64,000 nucleotides of DNA from Epichloe hybrida (Eukaryota; Ascomycota; Sordariomycetes; Hypocreales; Clavicipitaceae): the NCBI GenBank assembly GCA_019022495.1, contig JAFEKR010000048.1, forward strand, positions 1 to 64,000, written 5' to 3'. A program made the position numbers and the translations under genes. Below, in pieces: positions 1-10,854 of the stretch; position 1 is the stretch's first letter; every line of letters begins with the position of its first letter. Below the pieces are notes generated by a model. The model saw nothing but the letters and a program-made list of their open reading frames with translations. It searched no databases and was not told the origin of the DNA.

Positions 1-447
1 CTCTGCCAGTAGATCCAGAAGCATGGATTTTCCTGTTCCCACCTCGCCTGACAGAAATAGCCCCTTGGGTGAATCTATCTCGATTGCCGTCTCATGATTG
101 CTTAGAACCCGGGTGAGGGCCAAACTGTCTCTCTCAGCGGGTGACCGAGGGGCTAGATGTTTGAAAAGCGGGTTGCGCCAAATACTGTGGCTACGAAGGG
201 CCAGGATACTGCCGGCTTCCTCATCGTTGTCGGGGATCTGGGGCTCTGTAGTAAAGCGTGCCACCTGTTTGAGTCTCTGGCGATACTCAACCTGGGGCGA
301 ATAGTCCTTGATGCGCCGATAGACGTCTTGTAGATGCTTCGCCAGTCGGTGCTGGGCGGGATCCGGGGCATAGAGGCCTGATTTGATCAGGGATTGGTAC
401 TTGACCAATGGGTCCGTAATGGTGACAGCGGTTGAAAATCGCTTCAT
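1..447 (-). CDS. AFG1: AFG1-family mitochondrial AAA ATPase, N-terminal part (cut by window edge)
   Basis: An open minus-strand frame runs from an ATG at 447 to the window edge without a stop. It begins MKRFSTAVTITDPLVKYQSL, has an HRLAKHLQDVYRRIKDY helix, and reaches a Walker A motif GEVGTGKS preceded by PKGLFL. The order of 'P-Q-x-R-x-(V/A)-x-x-L-Q-x-(L/V)-Y' helix, spacer and PKG-L-x-x-G-x-V-G-x-GK is that of the AFG1/LACE1 ATPases, which act at the mitochondrial inner membrane in quality control of respiratory-chain subunits. The start is uncertain: a mitochondrial presequence is expected upstream, the chosen ATG is preceded by a possible acceptor (CTAG), and a minus-strand segment starting at 611 contains a presequence-like stretch, but I cannot fix a donor. 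Divergent from Nup133. The family call is firm; the 5' exon structure is not. Confidence 0.8.
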   Translation of the reverse strand, partial: MKRFSTAVTITDPLVKYQSLIKSGLYAPDPAQHRLAKHLQDVYRRIKDYSPQVEYRQRLKQVARFTTEPQIPDNDEEAGSILALRSHSIWRNPLFKHLAPRSPAERDSLALTRVLSNHETAIEIDSPKGLFLSGEVGTGKSMLLDLLAE

Positions 448-1395
448 CCTAGTTGTCGTTTTCAGTTGTTGGTGGTGCTCTACTCCACGTTGCGGTTACC
501 AATACGTCATCATTCAACGCATGGGTGACTTTCAGACTGAGAAACCCACTGCGCCGATCGTCGAGAGTAGTTTTGGATGAAAAGCCTTTGGGTATTGTCA
601 GTGGTCTTCATGTTGCAGGTTTGCCAGCCTACATAGAGTGCGAAAAGTATTCGGCGTGTGTCCCGGGTTGTCGGCCGCCGACCAAAGATGGCCATGGCGG
701 GGGACCGGGGTACATCAATGTAATGTCCAGTCATAATAGTGGTGGTGGCCGGCTGTCATTTGGAAGGGAACACAGCGCACAGGCAAAGGAAGCTATGAGC
801 GGCAATAAAACTCACAATGGTGGTGATGGAATGTTCGTGCTGCCCAGCTCCTCGATTGGATGCATGTACAGTGTGTACGAGGAGACGCCAATGCCACCGC
901 ATGCCATATGGGCGAAGTAGATGGCGAGCCAAGTTGTACCTCGCTCGCCGCATCTTCACACGGGCACCCGCAGGTACCTGCCACGCCCCACCTTGCGGCG
1001 CCTCTACCTTTTTTTTTCGGCACCAAACCACTTTCTGCCATGTGCTGTCATTTGTTTTGGCCCACGACCAATAGCTGCATGCTACGCTGCATGCTATTCT
1101 TCCACGCTCTCCACCAAACATTTGCTTTGGCTGCGCTGCTGCCCTACGATCCCCTCCAACACCAAGCTTACCGACTTAGCCTCCATCTTCACTTTCATCC
1201 TCATCTTCATCACCTCCGCGGGGCTAGCTCTCTTGGCCCATCGAGCATCTTCCTCTGGCCGCTTCGACATGTCGATTTAAACCCGTTTTGCTATTCTTCA
1301 TCCCCGTCATCGCCATCACCATCATCACGCAGCTAGGCTTGCGTCGCGGCTGTCGTTGAAGCCGACACCGAACTTCCTCCCGCGAAACTTGCACA
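448..1395. promoter_or_regulatory. Divergent intergenic region between AFG1-like gene and NUP133
   Basis: No convincing gene in these 948 bases; overlapping open frames on both strands show no family resemblance. It must hold both promoters and possibly a 5' exon of the AFG1-like gene (448-611). A long pyrimidine-rich stretch at about 1176-1222 and another at 1301-1332, full of TC and CATC units, precede the NUP133 start; such CT-rich tracts are common just upstream of fungal start codons. Confidence 0.6.
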
Positions 1396-4300
1396 ATGTT
1401 CAATCCCTCTGCCGCAGAGGGTGGTCCCGCCACCGCGACGAGATCTCGGCGTCGTCAGCGCCCTAAGAGCACCGACAGTCTCGCTCAACAACCAAAGGCT
1501 AAGCGCCAGCGCCTGCCACTCACCGAGCAAACTTTTGTCAATCCTGATGCCCGGCCTGAAATGGTTGAAGCCACCAAGGTCGATAAGATCGCGACTTCAG
1601 ATCCTAAACTGGACGTCCCCGTCGAGAACCTCCACGCCACATCGAGAAAGGAATTGGCCATGAGGGCCAAGAAGTCAAAACATGGCGACCGTGCGGCTAA
1701 CAAGGGCGACGGAAGCCTTGTGCTGGTAGGTTGTTTCCTCTTCTACGACGTAGTGTACAATGATTATCGGAACAGCTCTCCATGCTAATTCTCCCCCTCT
1801 TGTCCATCTAGACAAGTACAAGCGCATTCACTGTATCAAAATTGCCCGCCTTGCCCGACAGAATTCGCACAGACTGGCCAGGTATGTTTACTGCTTTCAT
1901 CTCTCTCTCCGCTCTTCCGTCGCTGACACTGCGCAAAGGAAACCAACACGCCGACATCTTCTCCACGGCAGGATACGCTCTAAGCTTAACAGCGGCCCAT
2001 GCCATCGTTTGGGCTTACAACTCAACCTCGCAATCGCCCGAAACATTCACCTTCACCCTTCCGTCCGCGTCGAAACCGAGCGATCCCCTTCCTGTAGGAT
2101 GCCTGGTCTCTCCATCTGCATCTTCGAACGAGCCCGGTCTTGTTGTCGTCATGGCTGGAAGTGGCAAGGTAGTTTTCTGGGAATCCATCTCAGCCGCAGC
2201 TACATTTGCTTTTATCAAGAAGGACCGATCGGGGGTCGAGCACGTCATCTCAGGAATGTCTTCGGGCGAGAAAGTCGTTGCCATTACGAATGCCGAGTCT
2301 GCGGGCTTCATCTTGACCTTCAACACTGGAAGGCTGGCCTACATGAGCGTGCGAGATGGCCACGGACGACCGGCAATTTCTGTTCAATACTTGCGAACCA
2401 ACTTGGCATCATCATCCGGCGGCATATTTGGAAGTATTCGACACGCTTTCTCTCATTTGTCGATTCGAGGGGATATTGCCGCTGTCAGAGCTGACAGATC
2501 TTCCCGCGTTGGCGAGAGAAACGTTGTCGCACTAACTAGCAAGGGCAAATTGCAAGCATGGAAGATTCACCGTGGTGGTCACAACGAACCTATTGGCGAA
2601 GCCGACATGCGTGAACGAATGGTTTCTGCCCTTCAGGAAAATGATCCTTTCAGCAAGGACTTGCCTGCGGACTCTTTTGAAGCCCTGGATTTCACCCACG
2701 TCCCCAAAGGTCTTGATGCTAAATATTTGGAGCTTAGCAGATTGAGCGATGCAATGGCAACCGACAACCCCTTGGTACAACATCTGTTGCTGCTTGTCTG
2801 TCTCACTCGTCGCAGCGTTTCGAGATATGCTTTGATTGAAGTCATCATGACTCCCGGCGATTGTCAGGTTGGCATGATACGACCGATTACGTCTTACTCT
2901 ACTCCCATCACTGCCTCTGATCCGTCGTCCTACGCCACCAGACCGCGCGTTTATCTACCACGTCCAGCCCTTGTCGCTTTTGCCGTTTTCGAACGCGCTG
3001 CCGTGATTGCGTCCGTCTCTGTACCTCCGGAATCGCCGGAATCGCAACTACAGTCAGACAACCACATCCTGACGCCATCTTTTGAGGACGTGGTGGACTT
3101 TCGCGAGGACAATATTCATGAAATTGTTGGCTCAGGGTTCGAAGAGATCGCGCCCCCGAGCCACGAGGAGAACCGAGCATTGCGCCAGAAGATAAAGAAT
3201 CCGGCTGTTGTACTCATGGTGCGCGGCGCAGGCGTCATTCGCATTGTCACAACAGATGTAGATAAATTCGCGAGCGAGCAGCCTCCGCAAGTTTCTGCTA
3301 AGAGCAAATTAGAACAGGCTGTATTCTTTGGAGCCAGGAAGGACAGTCCCCTCATTTTTGACAAACGACGGGACATCAAGTTTACCAACGAGCAGCTCGG
3401 CGAAGCTGCTCTGCAAGTCAGCCAAGAAATACTCAGCTCGACGACGACATACGTATCTACCCTACCGGCATCTCTAGAAGACAACCTTGGCGCACGGTCC
3501 AATGCTTTGGAACGTTTGATTGTTCACTTGGATACCATCGGCGCTGAGCTTGACCGTAAGACCAGATGGAATCTCCTGTACAACGCAGAAAAGATGCATG
3601 TCGCCGCATTGCTCTGGAAACGACATGAAGCATTTACTGCAGCTCGCCCTGCAGAGGATAAGAAGAGCCTGATTGGTCTAATCGTTGAGTTCATTCATCA
3701 GGACCAACCCAGTCGGCAGCATGGTAGAAGTCATCGGCCAGCACTGGTCTGTCAACGATTTTGTCGGCATGAAGTCATCAAGATTCTCTACAAGGACAAC
3801 CTCCTCGACGACGTCAAAGTCACTGCGATGTTGAGCGAGGCAATGGAAGTGAATATTGCAACGCAAGTCGGCGCACACGAGTTTCGAAAAAATAGCCTGT
3901 CTCTTTACGGCCTCGGCAAGGAACAATTACGGATGGGCATCCTTCAAGACGGCTACAAGAATCTCGCCGAGCCGTGGACCGGATGCTCGTACGTAGCCAA
4001 CAATATCAAGCGGCTGTCAGATCTCTGCGACCAGTGGTATAAAAAACATGAGCAGTTGCGCGATGGCGCGCCCAAGGAAGCCACTCCCGACCCTAACACC
4101 ATTGGCAAAATCTTTGACGAACTTCCAGTCTTGACAGATGTCATGCTCACTTCAGTCCTGGAGTACGCCAGGTGGGGGGTGGCCAATTCGGACAATCGAT
4201 ATTTGTCCGAGGAGTACGCCAAGACATACAACGCAGACCGCCATGACAAGCCTATTGCCTTGGCTCGTGCCGGGAAGTGGGAGCAAGGCTCTGCCATTGC

Positions 4301-5715
4301 AGAGAAGCACGGATGCCTCGGCGCTTTGGCGGTCATCTTATTGGAGCACATTGAACTTCTGGAGGCAAGCATAGACCAACCTGGACTGTCTGGCGCCGAG
4401 GTCAAGAGTTTTAAGAACCTTAAACAGGCCAAGAAGACACAGCTAGAGGACAGTTTCAGCAAATACGGGGAACTATTCGCATTTCCCGTTTATGAATGTC
4501 TCCTAGACAGACACGGTGTCGAGGCTGTTCTGGAGTTTGACCTGGATACCCTCGGCTTCAAAACGAGGTTCTTGCGCAGCCGGCCAGAACTCGCGCGAAT
4601 CTCATGGATCAACGACATACAGCAAGAAAAAGATGTGGACCACGCAGCAAATACATTGGTGGACCTGGCCCTCAAGAATGAAGATCAGGTGTGGAAGAAA
4701 AAGATTGAGCTCAGCCTGGGCAAGCTGGCCCTGCTGGCAGAAGCAGAGGCAGGGTCCAGAGAACAAAGTTCCTTCAAGGTCAAGACTGACCACGGGCGTC
4801 GTGAAGAGCGGCTTCGCCTGGTTGATAACGAGCTGATTGTGGTCCGAATCCAAGATCAGCTCTACTGGCAGATTGCACCAAGCACCTATGATGCCGTAGA
4901 CAGCGCCGTAGCCCTCAGCTTTGCCCTTGATGCGCACAGTACCAACATCCCCCGGCGGCAGAAAGCCCTTCTTCAGCTGTTTTCTGACGGCATGAGAAAG
5001 CTACTCGATCACCAGGCCCTCAGCCCCATGTACCTCATCGACATGTTGACACTGGTGTCCTTGAAGCCCGAGGCGCGGGACGAGATCGCCGATCCGTTCT
5101 GGATGGCTCTGAAAGTAGCCAACAATAGTTGCCACTCGGACGAAATCAAGCAAGCCAAGAGACTTATTTGGAGAAGACTTTTTATCCGGGACGATTGGGC
5201 CAAGATCAACGATACGCAACTCAGGGACGACCGCGAGGTGGTTGAGCGGCTGGCCGAGACGGAGCTGTTCGCCATGCTCACAGATTGCATCCGATACCGT
5301 AAGTCCTTTCGATCCATGCTTGCTGGCTTGCCTGCCCGCACCTGTTTTGATCGAGCCAAGTGTATACTAATATGTGATGCCAGAGGACCCTCGAGACCCG
5401 TTCCGCCCCATGCAGCCCCAGGAAGCGCTAGGTGCTTTCACCGAACGGCTAGACCGGCGATTCCAGGGCTTCTCTGAAGACGAGCAATCGAAACTCATTG
5501 ACGCCATGAACTGGGAAGATAAGCTGCTCAATCAATACATTGAGAAGAATCGTCTTGTAGAATGGGTGCGAGCCACGTTCGACGCAGCTCAGATCGAGGT
5601 GGAAAACACAGCAGACGAGGCCACTCGAGCTGGGGCCCCGGCCGAACAGCGGCCAACGTCTATGTTTGACCAAGGCCCGGGTATCGCGACTGAGGACATC
5701 CTTGCGCAGCCGTGA
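1396..5715 (+). CDS. NUP133: Nucleoporin Nup133 (Nup84/Nup107 Y-complex subunit)
   Basis: Four exons: 1396-1725, 1812-1881, 1939-5298, 5384-5715, with GT-AG introns; the spliced product is 1,363 aa, right for fungal Nup133. Start ATG lies in CACAATG. Residues 1-110 are a basic, disordered tail (SRRRQRP, KAKRQRLP). From about 115 comes the beta-propeller (TDWPGNQHADIFSTAGYALS, AIVWAYN), to roughly residue 500. The rest is the alpha-helical stack used for Nup84/Nup107 contact, ending in the typical C-terminal block DPRDPFRP..FTERLDRRFQGFSEDE..MNWEDKLLNQYIE. Intron 3 splits a Gln codon and restores this block. Role: scaffold of the nuclear-pore Y complex, mRNA export and pore assembly. Odd: at 3703-3768 (about residues 722-743) the annotated frame looks unlike the family while the +1 frame looks like it (see findings). 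Family identification is by motif memory, without a search. Confidence 0.9.
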
Positions 5716-6583
5716 GGTCCATGGTGCGTGTGTTGAGCTACTTATTTCTTTGTTTCCTCATTGGGCGGCGTTCATGAGCAGTGGCTAGATGCCTTTTTTT
5801 TTTTTTTTTTTCGTTCTGTCGTCAGGCTGCACCACGTCGGTTTGTTCAAGTCTGTAGACGGTTCTGGGGGTCGTGTTGGAAGATTCGTCTGTTCATGAAA
5901 AGGTGGATGGAGGATACGGAAGCAATCACGAATGGCTTCGTTTCGGGGCATGCATTTTCATACTGCTCCATACTACATATTGCCACTTTCATTCTCTAGG
6001 ATCATCAAGGTTTCACATGTTTGGCTAGCAGGGGATTCTAATGGTATATGCTCGCGGGTGTTGCACCCGTCCCCTAATATTAAGCTCATACATCAGTGCA
6101 AGTGAATCGGGTGCGTCGAACATGTATCATTATGGCGTTACATACGCGACAAATCCATATTCGCGACCATATCCAGGCTCCCCAGATGCTGCCGCCCCTT
6201 TTTACTTTCTTCCTTCACCATGCTTGCCAACGAACAATCCCATCTCGTTTCAATCCAGTCCCATGCCATTTCAAGTCACAATCCGTCTTGTCCCCGGGAT
6301 CCTTACTCGGACGCAGAGAAGAATAAACGCCCGTCATCACGCCCTCTTGTACTCTGAGTCATACAAAGAAAAAGAGCGACAGTCCTCTTTTATTTGTCAA
6401 GTAAAAAGAAAAAAAAAAAGTAACAGGAGACTGAAGGCAAGGCTGTGTGGTTGTATGTGGATGTGGATTTGGTAGAGAGACGGGGAGGTGGAGAAAATAA
6501 AGAAGAACCAGGATACGATTGGCAAATGGTGTTTCTTTTCTTTACTTGTTCGACCGGAAAAGAGGCAAGGAGACTAAGTACAT
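5716..6583. other. Convergent intergenic region (3' UTRs of NUP133 and eIF2-beta)
   Basis: The two genes point at each other, so this stretch should carry both 3' UTRs and poly(A) signals. A run of about 20 T at 5791-5811 lies some 75 bases after the NUP133 stop. A purine run of A's at 6408-6420 sits on the other side. Open frames here (for example 6041-6475 and 6390-6674) do not resemble proteins. Nothing else seen. Confidence 0.6.
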
Positions 6584-8235
6584 TTACGCCTTCATCTTCT
6601 TTCTCTTGCCGACCTGGGCCGAGAAACCAGTCTTGATGGCGGTGACGGATCGTCGCGAGCCGCAGTTGTTGCAAGTGACGAAGTACAGACGGTTTTCACC
6701 TTTGCTGAGCTCCGTGTCAGGAGATTTACACGTCTTGCAGGTGACGTATTCGACTGGGAAGATGGTCAGTACATTCAGTACATTCCCAGTGGGGAATTCA
6801 TGGGGGAGACAACGTGAGATTGAGACGCGATGGGGAGAGGAGAAAGACGGCCAGGATGACATACTGATGTACTTTCGGACCATGCCCTCAATCTGTTTTT
6901 GCTGGAAACGACCCTTGATGACCAATCTCCTACTTCCGTCAACAGAGCCATTGGTACCCAGTTCGGCAAACAGGTAGGCGGTAAGATGGTCCTCGGTTCG
7001 CTTCATGCGCTTGCATATGTCGGCAATGTTGGCAAACACCGTTTTCCTGTTTCCTTCACGCATGCACTGTGGGGGAGGAATCTTGAAGCTCTTGGCACCG
7101 GTGAGGGTGTGGTCGGGGTTCTTTTGTGACAGCTGGTGGAAGAATCGTTGGAGGAGCAAAGTGTAGCCAATGTTCTTGGTCTCGTCGTGGGCCCAGATGC
7201 CCGTGCCGACGTCCATGTCGCCGGCCTCTTCAGGGGCATCCACGGTAGCTTCCTCGGCATCGTTGACCTCGAGCTGCTTCAGCTTGGCGGCAAAGTCGTC
7301 CTCCTCGTCGGCCTCCTTAGTCTTGACCTTCTTCTTCTTCTTCTTCTTCATCAGAGAGAGGTCGAGACCTCCATCCTCGGGTGGCGGGGCATCGTCAGTC
7401 TCGGCTTCAGCTGCAGTGTCAGTTTGAAAGGCCCCAAGAGCGGCGGACAGCGGCGGCGTACGGGGCGTGTGGGACTGAGCCGTTTCCTTGGGATCCTCGG
7501 TAGCGGTCACCATTTTGACGGAGCCGTCGGCGTCTACTACGACTTGTTCGTCGGTGAAGGCGACGGATTTGCGAGACTTGCGCTCTGTCTTATCCTACGG
7601 TAGGTGATCAAGGGGTGTCAGCGAAGTGGTCTCTCTTGAACCTGCATCGAGGCGTTTTCAAATCGCCGCTCGCAAAGGGGGAATTCGGGTGGAGAACGAT
7701 GCTGCGTGGTATGCGCATGTAGAATTGCAGGGTTGAATGAGGCAAAACACGAACAGTAAATCTCAATGCCCTTTTTCAGCAGCGCGTGCGTGCGTCGTCG
7801 GGGGATTATGGTTCGGGCGGGAGGCAGGGGGAAAACGGAAAGAGGAGAAGATGCCAAATCGAAAAGATGAGTCACGGTCGACAAATCTCGGGTAGTACGT
7901 GTAACAAACAGCAGATTCCTCAGTCCAACGCCAACAGAAAGTGGGTGGGTGGTGGTGATGAGGTGATGAGAGGGATGATGGCAAATATTGTGTGTGTTGG
8001 CCTCGACCAGTCACAGGTCTGAGGTGACGGTGGGGTAATAAAACTATTCGTGCCCGTCTTTGTCTTCGTGCTTTTTTTTGATGGATGGTGTGTGGGTGTG
8101 TGATGTGCACTGTGCGCACGCCTTTGGTGTGCTCTCTTTCCCCTCCGTCCACACAGTGTCTGAAGACGGTGATGACAGTAGTGGTGTCGGGAAAAAGTAA
8201 TATTATGAAGACAAAAGACTCACTTCGTTCTCCAT
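6584..8235 (-). CDS. SUI3: Translation initiation factor eIF2 subunit beta
   Basis: Three exons on the minus strand: 8235-8224 (only ATG GAG AAC GAA), 7594-6865 and 6753-6584; introns 8223-7595 (629 nt, GTGAGT donor, TAG acceptor) and 6864-6754 (111 nt, GTATGT, CAG). The 303-aa product starts MENEDKTERKSRKSVAFTDE, the N-terminal block of fungal eIF2-beta; no start inside exon 2 would include it. A lysine block (seven K, about 87-93) serves for binding eIF5/eIF2B. The core domain contains IGYTLLLQRFF, IPPPQCMREGNRKT and NGSVDGSRRLVIKGRFQQKQ. The C4 zinc ribbon is CKTC (253-256) and CNNC (275-278). Intron 2 rejoins RKYI to IEYVTCKTC. Role: part of the eIF2 ternary complex that brings initiator tRNA to the 40S subunit; contacts eIF5 and mRNA. 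Exon 1 is inferred from splice signals and the phase match. Confidence 0.93.
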
Positions 8236-8930
8236 GATGGAAGCCCCAGTATTTCTGTCCCAATGCGTCGCTTTTCCCTTGCCCAGTCCTTCTCTCGCAA
8301 GTCCAGTAATGGTGGAATAAAGGGAATATATGCCAGTGGCGTAGTTTGAAATCGGGTCCCGAACCAAGACTCGCCACGATGGACGATGGATGCAGGCGGT
8401 CTGAAGCAAATTCGCAATCGTGGTTCCCCGGGAACCTGCTTCAAATATACTTCCAACTAGAGGCCGGCGTAGCCGATGTTGAATAAGACAAAGAGAAAGT
8501 GCAAGAGCAGCCGAGTTCGTCGTATCACTCACTCCATGCTACGTTTATCTGTCGTGGCGTGGTGCGCTCAAGCCTGTGACATCCGCTCGTCGCCCAAGCA
8601 CGTGACTCAGCACGTGGGAGCACCACTGTTGCTGTTTTGTCGTCGACTCGTCGTCCAGCAAACGATGACTCTGACCATGACGTTAAGCAACCAATCACGA
8701 GCTGAGGATGCCTTGAAAGGAACATCGGAGCATCTGGAACCTGGATCCAACGACCAAGGATAAAGAATTACAAGCGCGCAGCAAAACGTCGTCGCTGGTC
8801 GATCTTGTGCTTTCCTTGATGATAATCACGTCACTCTCGCGGATGTTTCGACTCCCTTGAGCGAACTCGCCATCCCTACCTCCGTCCCCGCGTCGGATCG
8901 CCGAGCCCGTCATCCCACATACTGTCCGAC
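8236..8930. promoter_or_regulatory. Bidirectional promoter between eIF2-beta and MIM2
   Basis: 695 bases between two divergent starts; must contain both promoters. Visible sites: two CACGTG E-boxes with TGACTCA between them (8599-8616), and a CCAAT box at 8691-8695. Open frames crossing it are not protein-like. Confidence 0.65.
8599..8616. promoter_or_regulatory. CACGTG - TGACTCA - CACGTG site cluster
   Basis: CACGTG at 8599-8604, TGACTCA at 8603-8609 overlapping its end, and CACGTG at 8611-8616. TGACTCA is the consensus for Gcn4/CPC1-type bZIP factors and CACGTG for bHLH factors; both are palindromes, so the site serves either direction. It is 364 bases upstream of the eIF2-beta start and 315 upstream of the MIM2 start. 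Function is inferred from motifs only. Confidence 0.45.
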
Positions 8931-9388
8931 ATGGCAGCCGCCGACTCCCTCGTCAATCTCCATTACGATGATATAGAAGACGATCTCGACTCGCTCCCCT
9001 CTACATCAACGTCTACGTCCACGTCCAGCGATGCCTACTCCGAGGCCGACTCGGATGCCCAAGCCGAGTGGGAGCGTTCGCTCGAGCAGCTGCAACTCCT
9101 GCTGACCATGATGATTGTGCCGTGGATAGGGAAATACTTTGGCAGAAAATTCGCGTATTGGAGTACGTGAACCAGCTATTTCTTCTCCACTCCCCACGAC
9201 CCTACTACTACTATGTCCTTGTCTTGCCTTGGTTCCTGGTCGTATCGGTCAATATTGAGTCTGGAGGTTGCTAACTTGAAGTAGGTTGGTCGCGGTACAT
9301 GGAATGGATGCGAGATGTAGAGGTGCGGTGGACGGACAAGAAGAAATTCAAGGCTGTTGGCGTAGCAGGAACAGCTGCTACATTATAG
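8931..9388 (+). CDS. MIM2: Mim2-like mitochondrial outer membrane import protein
   Basis: Exons 8931-9162 and 9285-9388; intron 9163-9284 (GTACGT donor, branch-like GCTAAC, TAG acceptor) splits a Ser codon. Product 111 aa. An acidic, Ser/Thr-rich N-terminus (residues 1-45, with an STSTSTST run) is followed by AEWERSLEQLQLLL and one membrane segment with IVPWIGKYFGRKFAYW (about 57-77), then RYMEWMRDVEVRWTDKKKF and a short tail ending AATL. The single helix with 'P-x-(I/V)-GK-x-x-GRK-x-A-x-W' fits Mim2, which with Mim1 forms the MIM complex that inserts alpha-helical proteins into the mitochondrial outer membrane. Assigned from the motif around the membrane segment; no search was run. The intron position, just after the membrane segment, is well supported by the phase and the downstream match. 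Confidence 0.75.
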
Positions 9389-10140
9389 AATGGACTCCGT
9401 TTGACATCAGACGAGATGCGCAATGGGTCGAGGGGGGAGGAAGAAGAACCGGACAGCGTGCGGATTTGAGCAGGCTAGACTGCGGCTCGCACTTGCAGCG
9501 AAGACATTGTGTATACATAATTTGGCATCTAATCGCATCCGCCGTCTAGCACGTTTACGTAAACTTGCCTCACCTGCTACATCGTTGCGTCGCGTTGGTG
9601 GATTGGAGAATGTGATGAACAAGTAGTCACAGCATTCATGAAAGTCTAATGTCTGCCCATTCTTTGCCAACACCGCGGCATCGACGTCGCCTGTATTAAG
9701 TTTGGTATACACAATATGATGAAGCATAATATTTCCAATACGTCATGAAACCCAAAAACACCTCTCCGTCATAATTTCGCATGGCCCAAGACCGTGACAC
9801 TCGATCCGGCCGGAGGTTGTGTCGTTGCGTTGAGCAATTACATCGCTTGAGTCTCAGCCTTCGCGACAAGGGCTTGGTGCCTAAAGGCGCCGGCGCCAGC
9901 GCCCATTCAAATACAACACTGATCTTTCTTGCCCGTCGCGCAGGCCGCTCTTTACTCGAATAATTGGGTGGGTGACCATTAAACGCCTGAATAAAAGACA
10001 AAATCATATTAACATCAGATCCGGGGAAAGTCGGTTGGTGGAAGGCGAATAGGACATGGCAAACACAGAAAGTAACAGGGTTCTGTCATGCGATGATCCC
10101 GACTGCTCCCGATGGGGGTGTTACTCGGGAGACAGTCCAT
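9389..10140. other. Convergent intergenic region, no gene seen
   Basis: 3' flanks of MIM2 (+) and the NCE102-like gene (-). Overlapping frames (9407-9727, 9696-10007) show no recognisable protein. No RNA gene or repeat is apparent. Confidence 0.55.
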
Positions 10141-10662
10141 TTAGACGCCGACCTGGGACATGTTGGGCCTACCGGTGCGGATGGAACCGCCGAGTCCACC
10201 GCGAGCTTCCTTGGCGGAGAAGAACAGGGCAACGGCGGAGCAGGCGAAGAGGAACCACATGAAGGCGGTGCTAGCCTGGATCTCACGGCAACGCTTCTCG
10301 GTGTCACTGGAGCCGTAGCCGATCCAGTTTTCGGGGAGGGACGAGGGATTGATGTTGCCGCAATTGGGGGAGCGGAGCTTGGCGGCCAAGACGATGGCAT
10401 CGATAAAGGTGAAGAGAGTGACCAAAGCGTCCAAAGGCAGCAAGATGATGGCGCGGCCTAGGCTGGAAATGACGGCCGAGGCAAGACCATACAAGTTGGC
10501 CAACCACGACAGGACGGCGACGAACATGGTGAAGTTGACGGCGGCCATGGCCGATGAGGAAGCGTTGACATTGTTGGCGATGACGTTACCAATGAGCGCA
10601 GTGATGAGCAACGTCCACAAGAGCGCGATCGCGCGCAGAGCAGTGGTGATTAAGCCGGACAT
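10141..10662 (-). CDS. NCE102: NCE102-like MARVEL-domain membrane protein
   Basis: A single exon of 173 aa (ATG at 10662, TAA at 10143-10141), the same length as yeast Nce102. Four hydrophobic segments are visible at roughly residues 7-28, 42-62, 70-95 and 133-150, the layout of the MARVEL fold. Loop 3 holds two cysteines (RSPNCGNINPS, EKRCREIQ) as in fungal homologues, and the tail ends SIRTGRPNMSQVGV. Nce102-type proteins sit in eisosome/MCC domains of the plasma membrane, where they sense sphingolipids and help membrane invagination; the older name 'non-classical export' is historical. The upstream leader contains a 7-bp tandem repeat (10,696-10,723). Fold confident, exact orthology slightly less so. 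Confidence 0.82.
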   Translation of the reverse strand: MSGLITTALRAIALLWTLLITALIGNVIANNVNASSSAMAAVNFTMFVAVLSWLANLYGLASAVISSLGRAIILLPLDALVTLFTFIDAIVLAAKLRSPNCGNINPSSLPENWIGYGSSDTEKRCREIQASTAFMWFLFACSAVALFFSAKEARGGLGGSIRTGRPNMSQVGV

Positions 10663-10695
10663 TCTCGTTGTCGATGGTCAAGGATTGCTTATTGC

Positions 10696-10723
10696 TTCTG
10701 GTTTCTGGTTTCTGGTTTCTGGT
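10696..10723. repeat. 7-bp tandem repeat, TTCTGGT x4
   Basis: Four adjacent exact units, 34 bases upstream of the NCE102-like start codon, so probably in its 5' UTR or core promoter. Confidence 0.85.
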
Positions 10724-10822
10724 GGGCGTATTGACGGAACGAGGAACAAAATAAATGATTATTTGTGGTTGAAGGGTGCAGAGAGCAGGTGGATGCGAAA
10801 AGCTGCTGTCAGGCAAGGCCTG

Positions 10823-10854
10823 GCTGGCTTAGCTGGCTGGCTTAGCTGGCTGGG
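10823..10854. repeat. 13-bp tandem repeat (GCTGGCTTAGCTG-like)
   Basis: About two and a half units of alternating GCTGG and CTTAG blocks. Confidence 0.65.

Noticed and set aside
860..1336. 158-codon frame upstream of NUP133
   Set aside because: His/Ser/Pro-rich translation of CT-rich promoter DNA.
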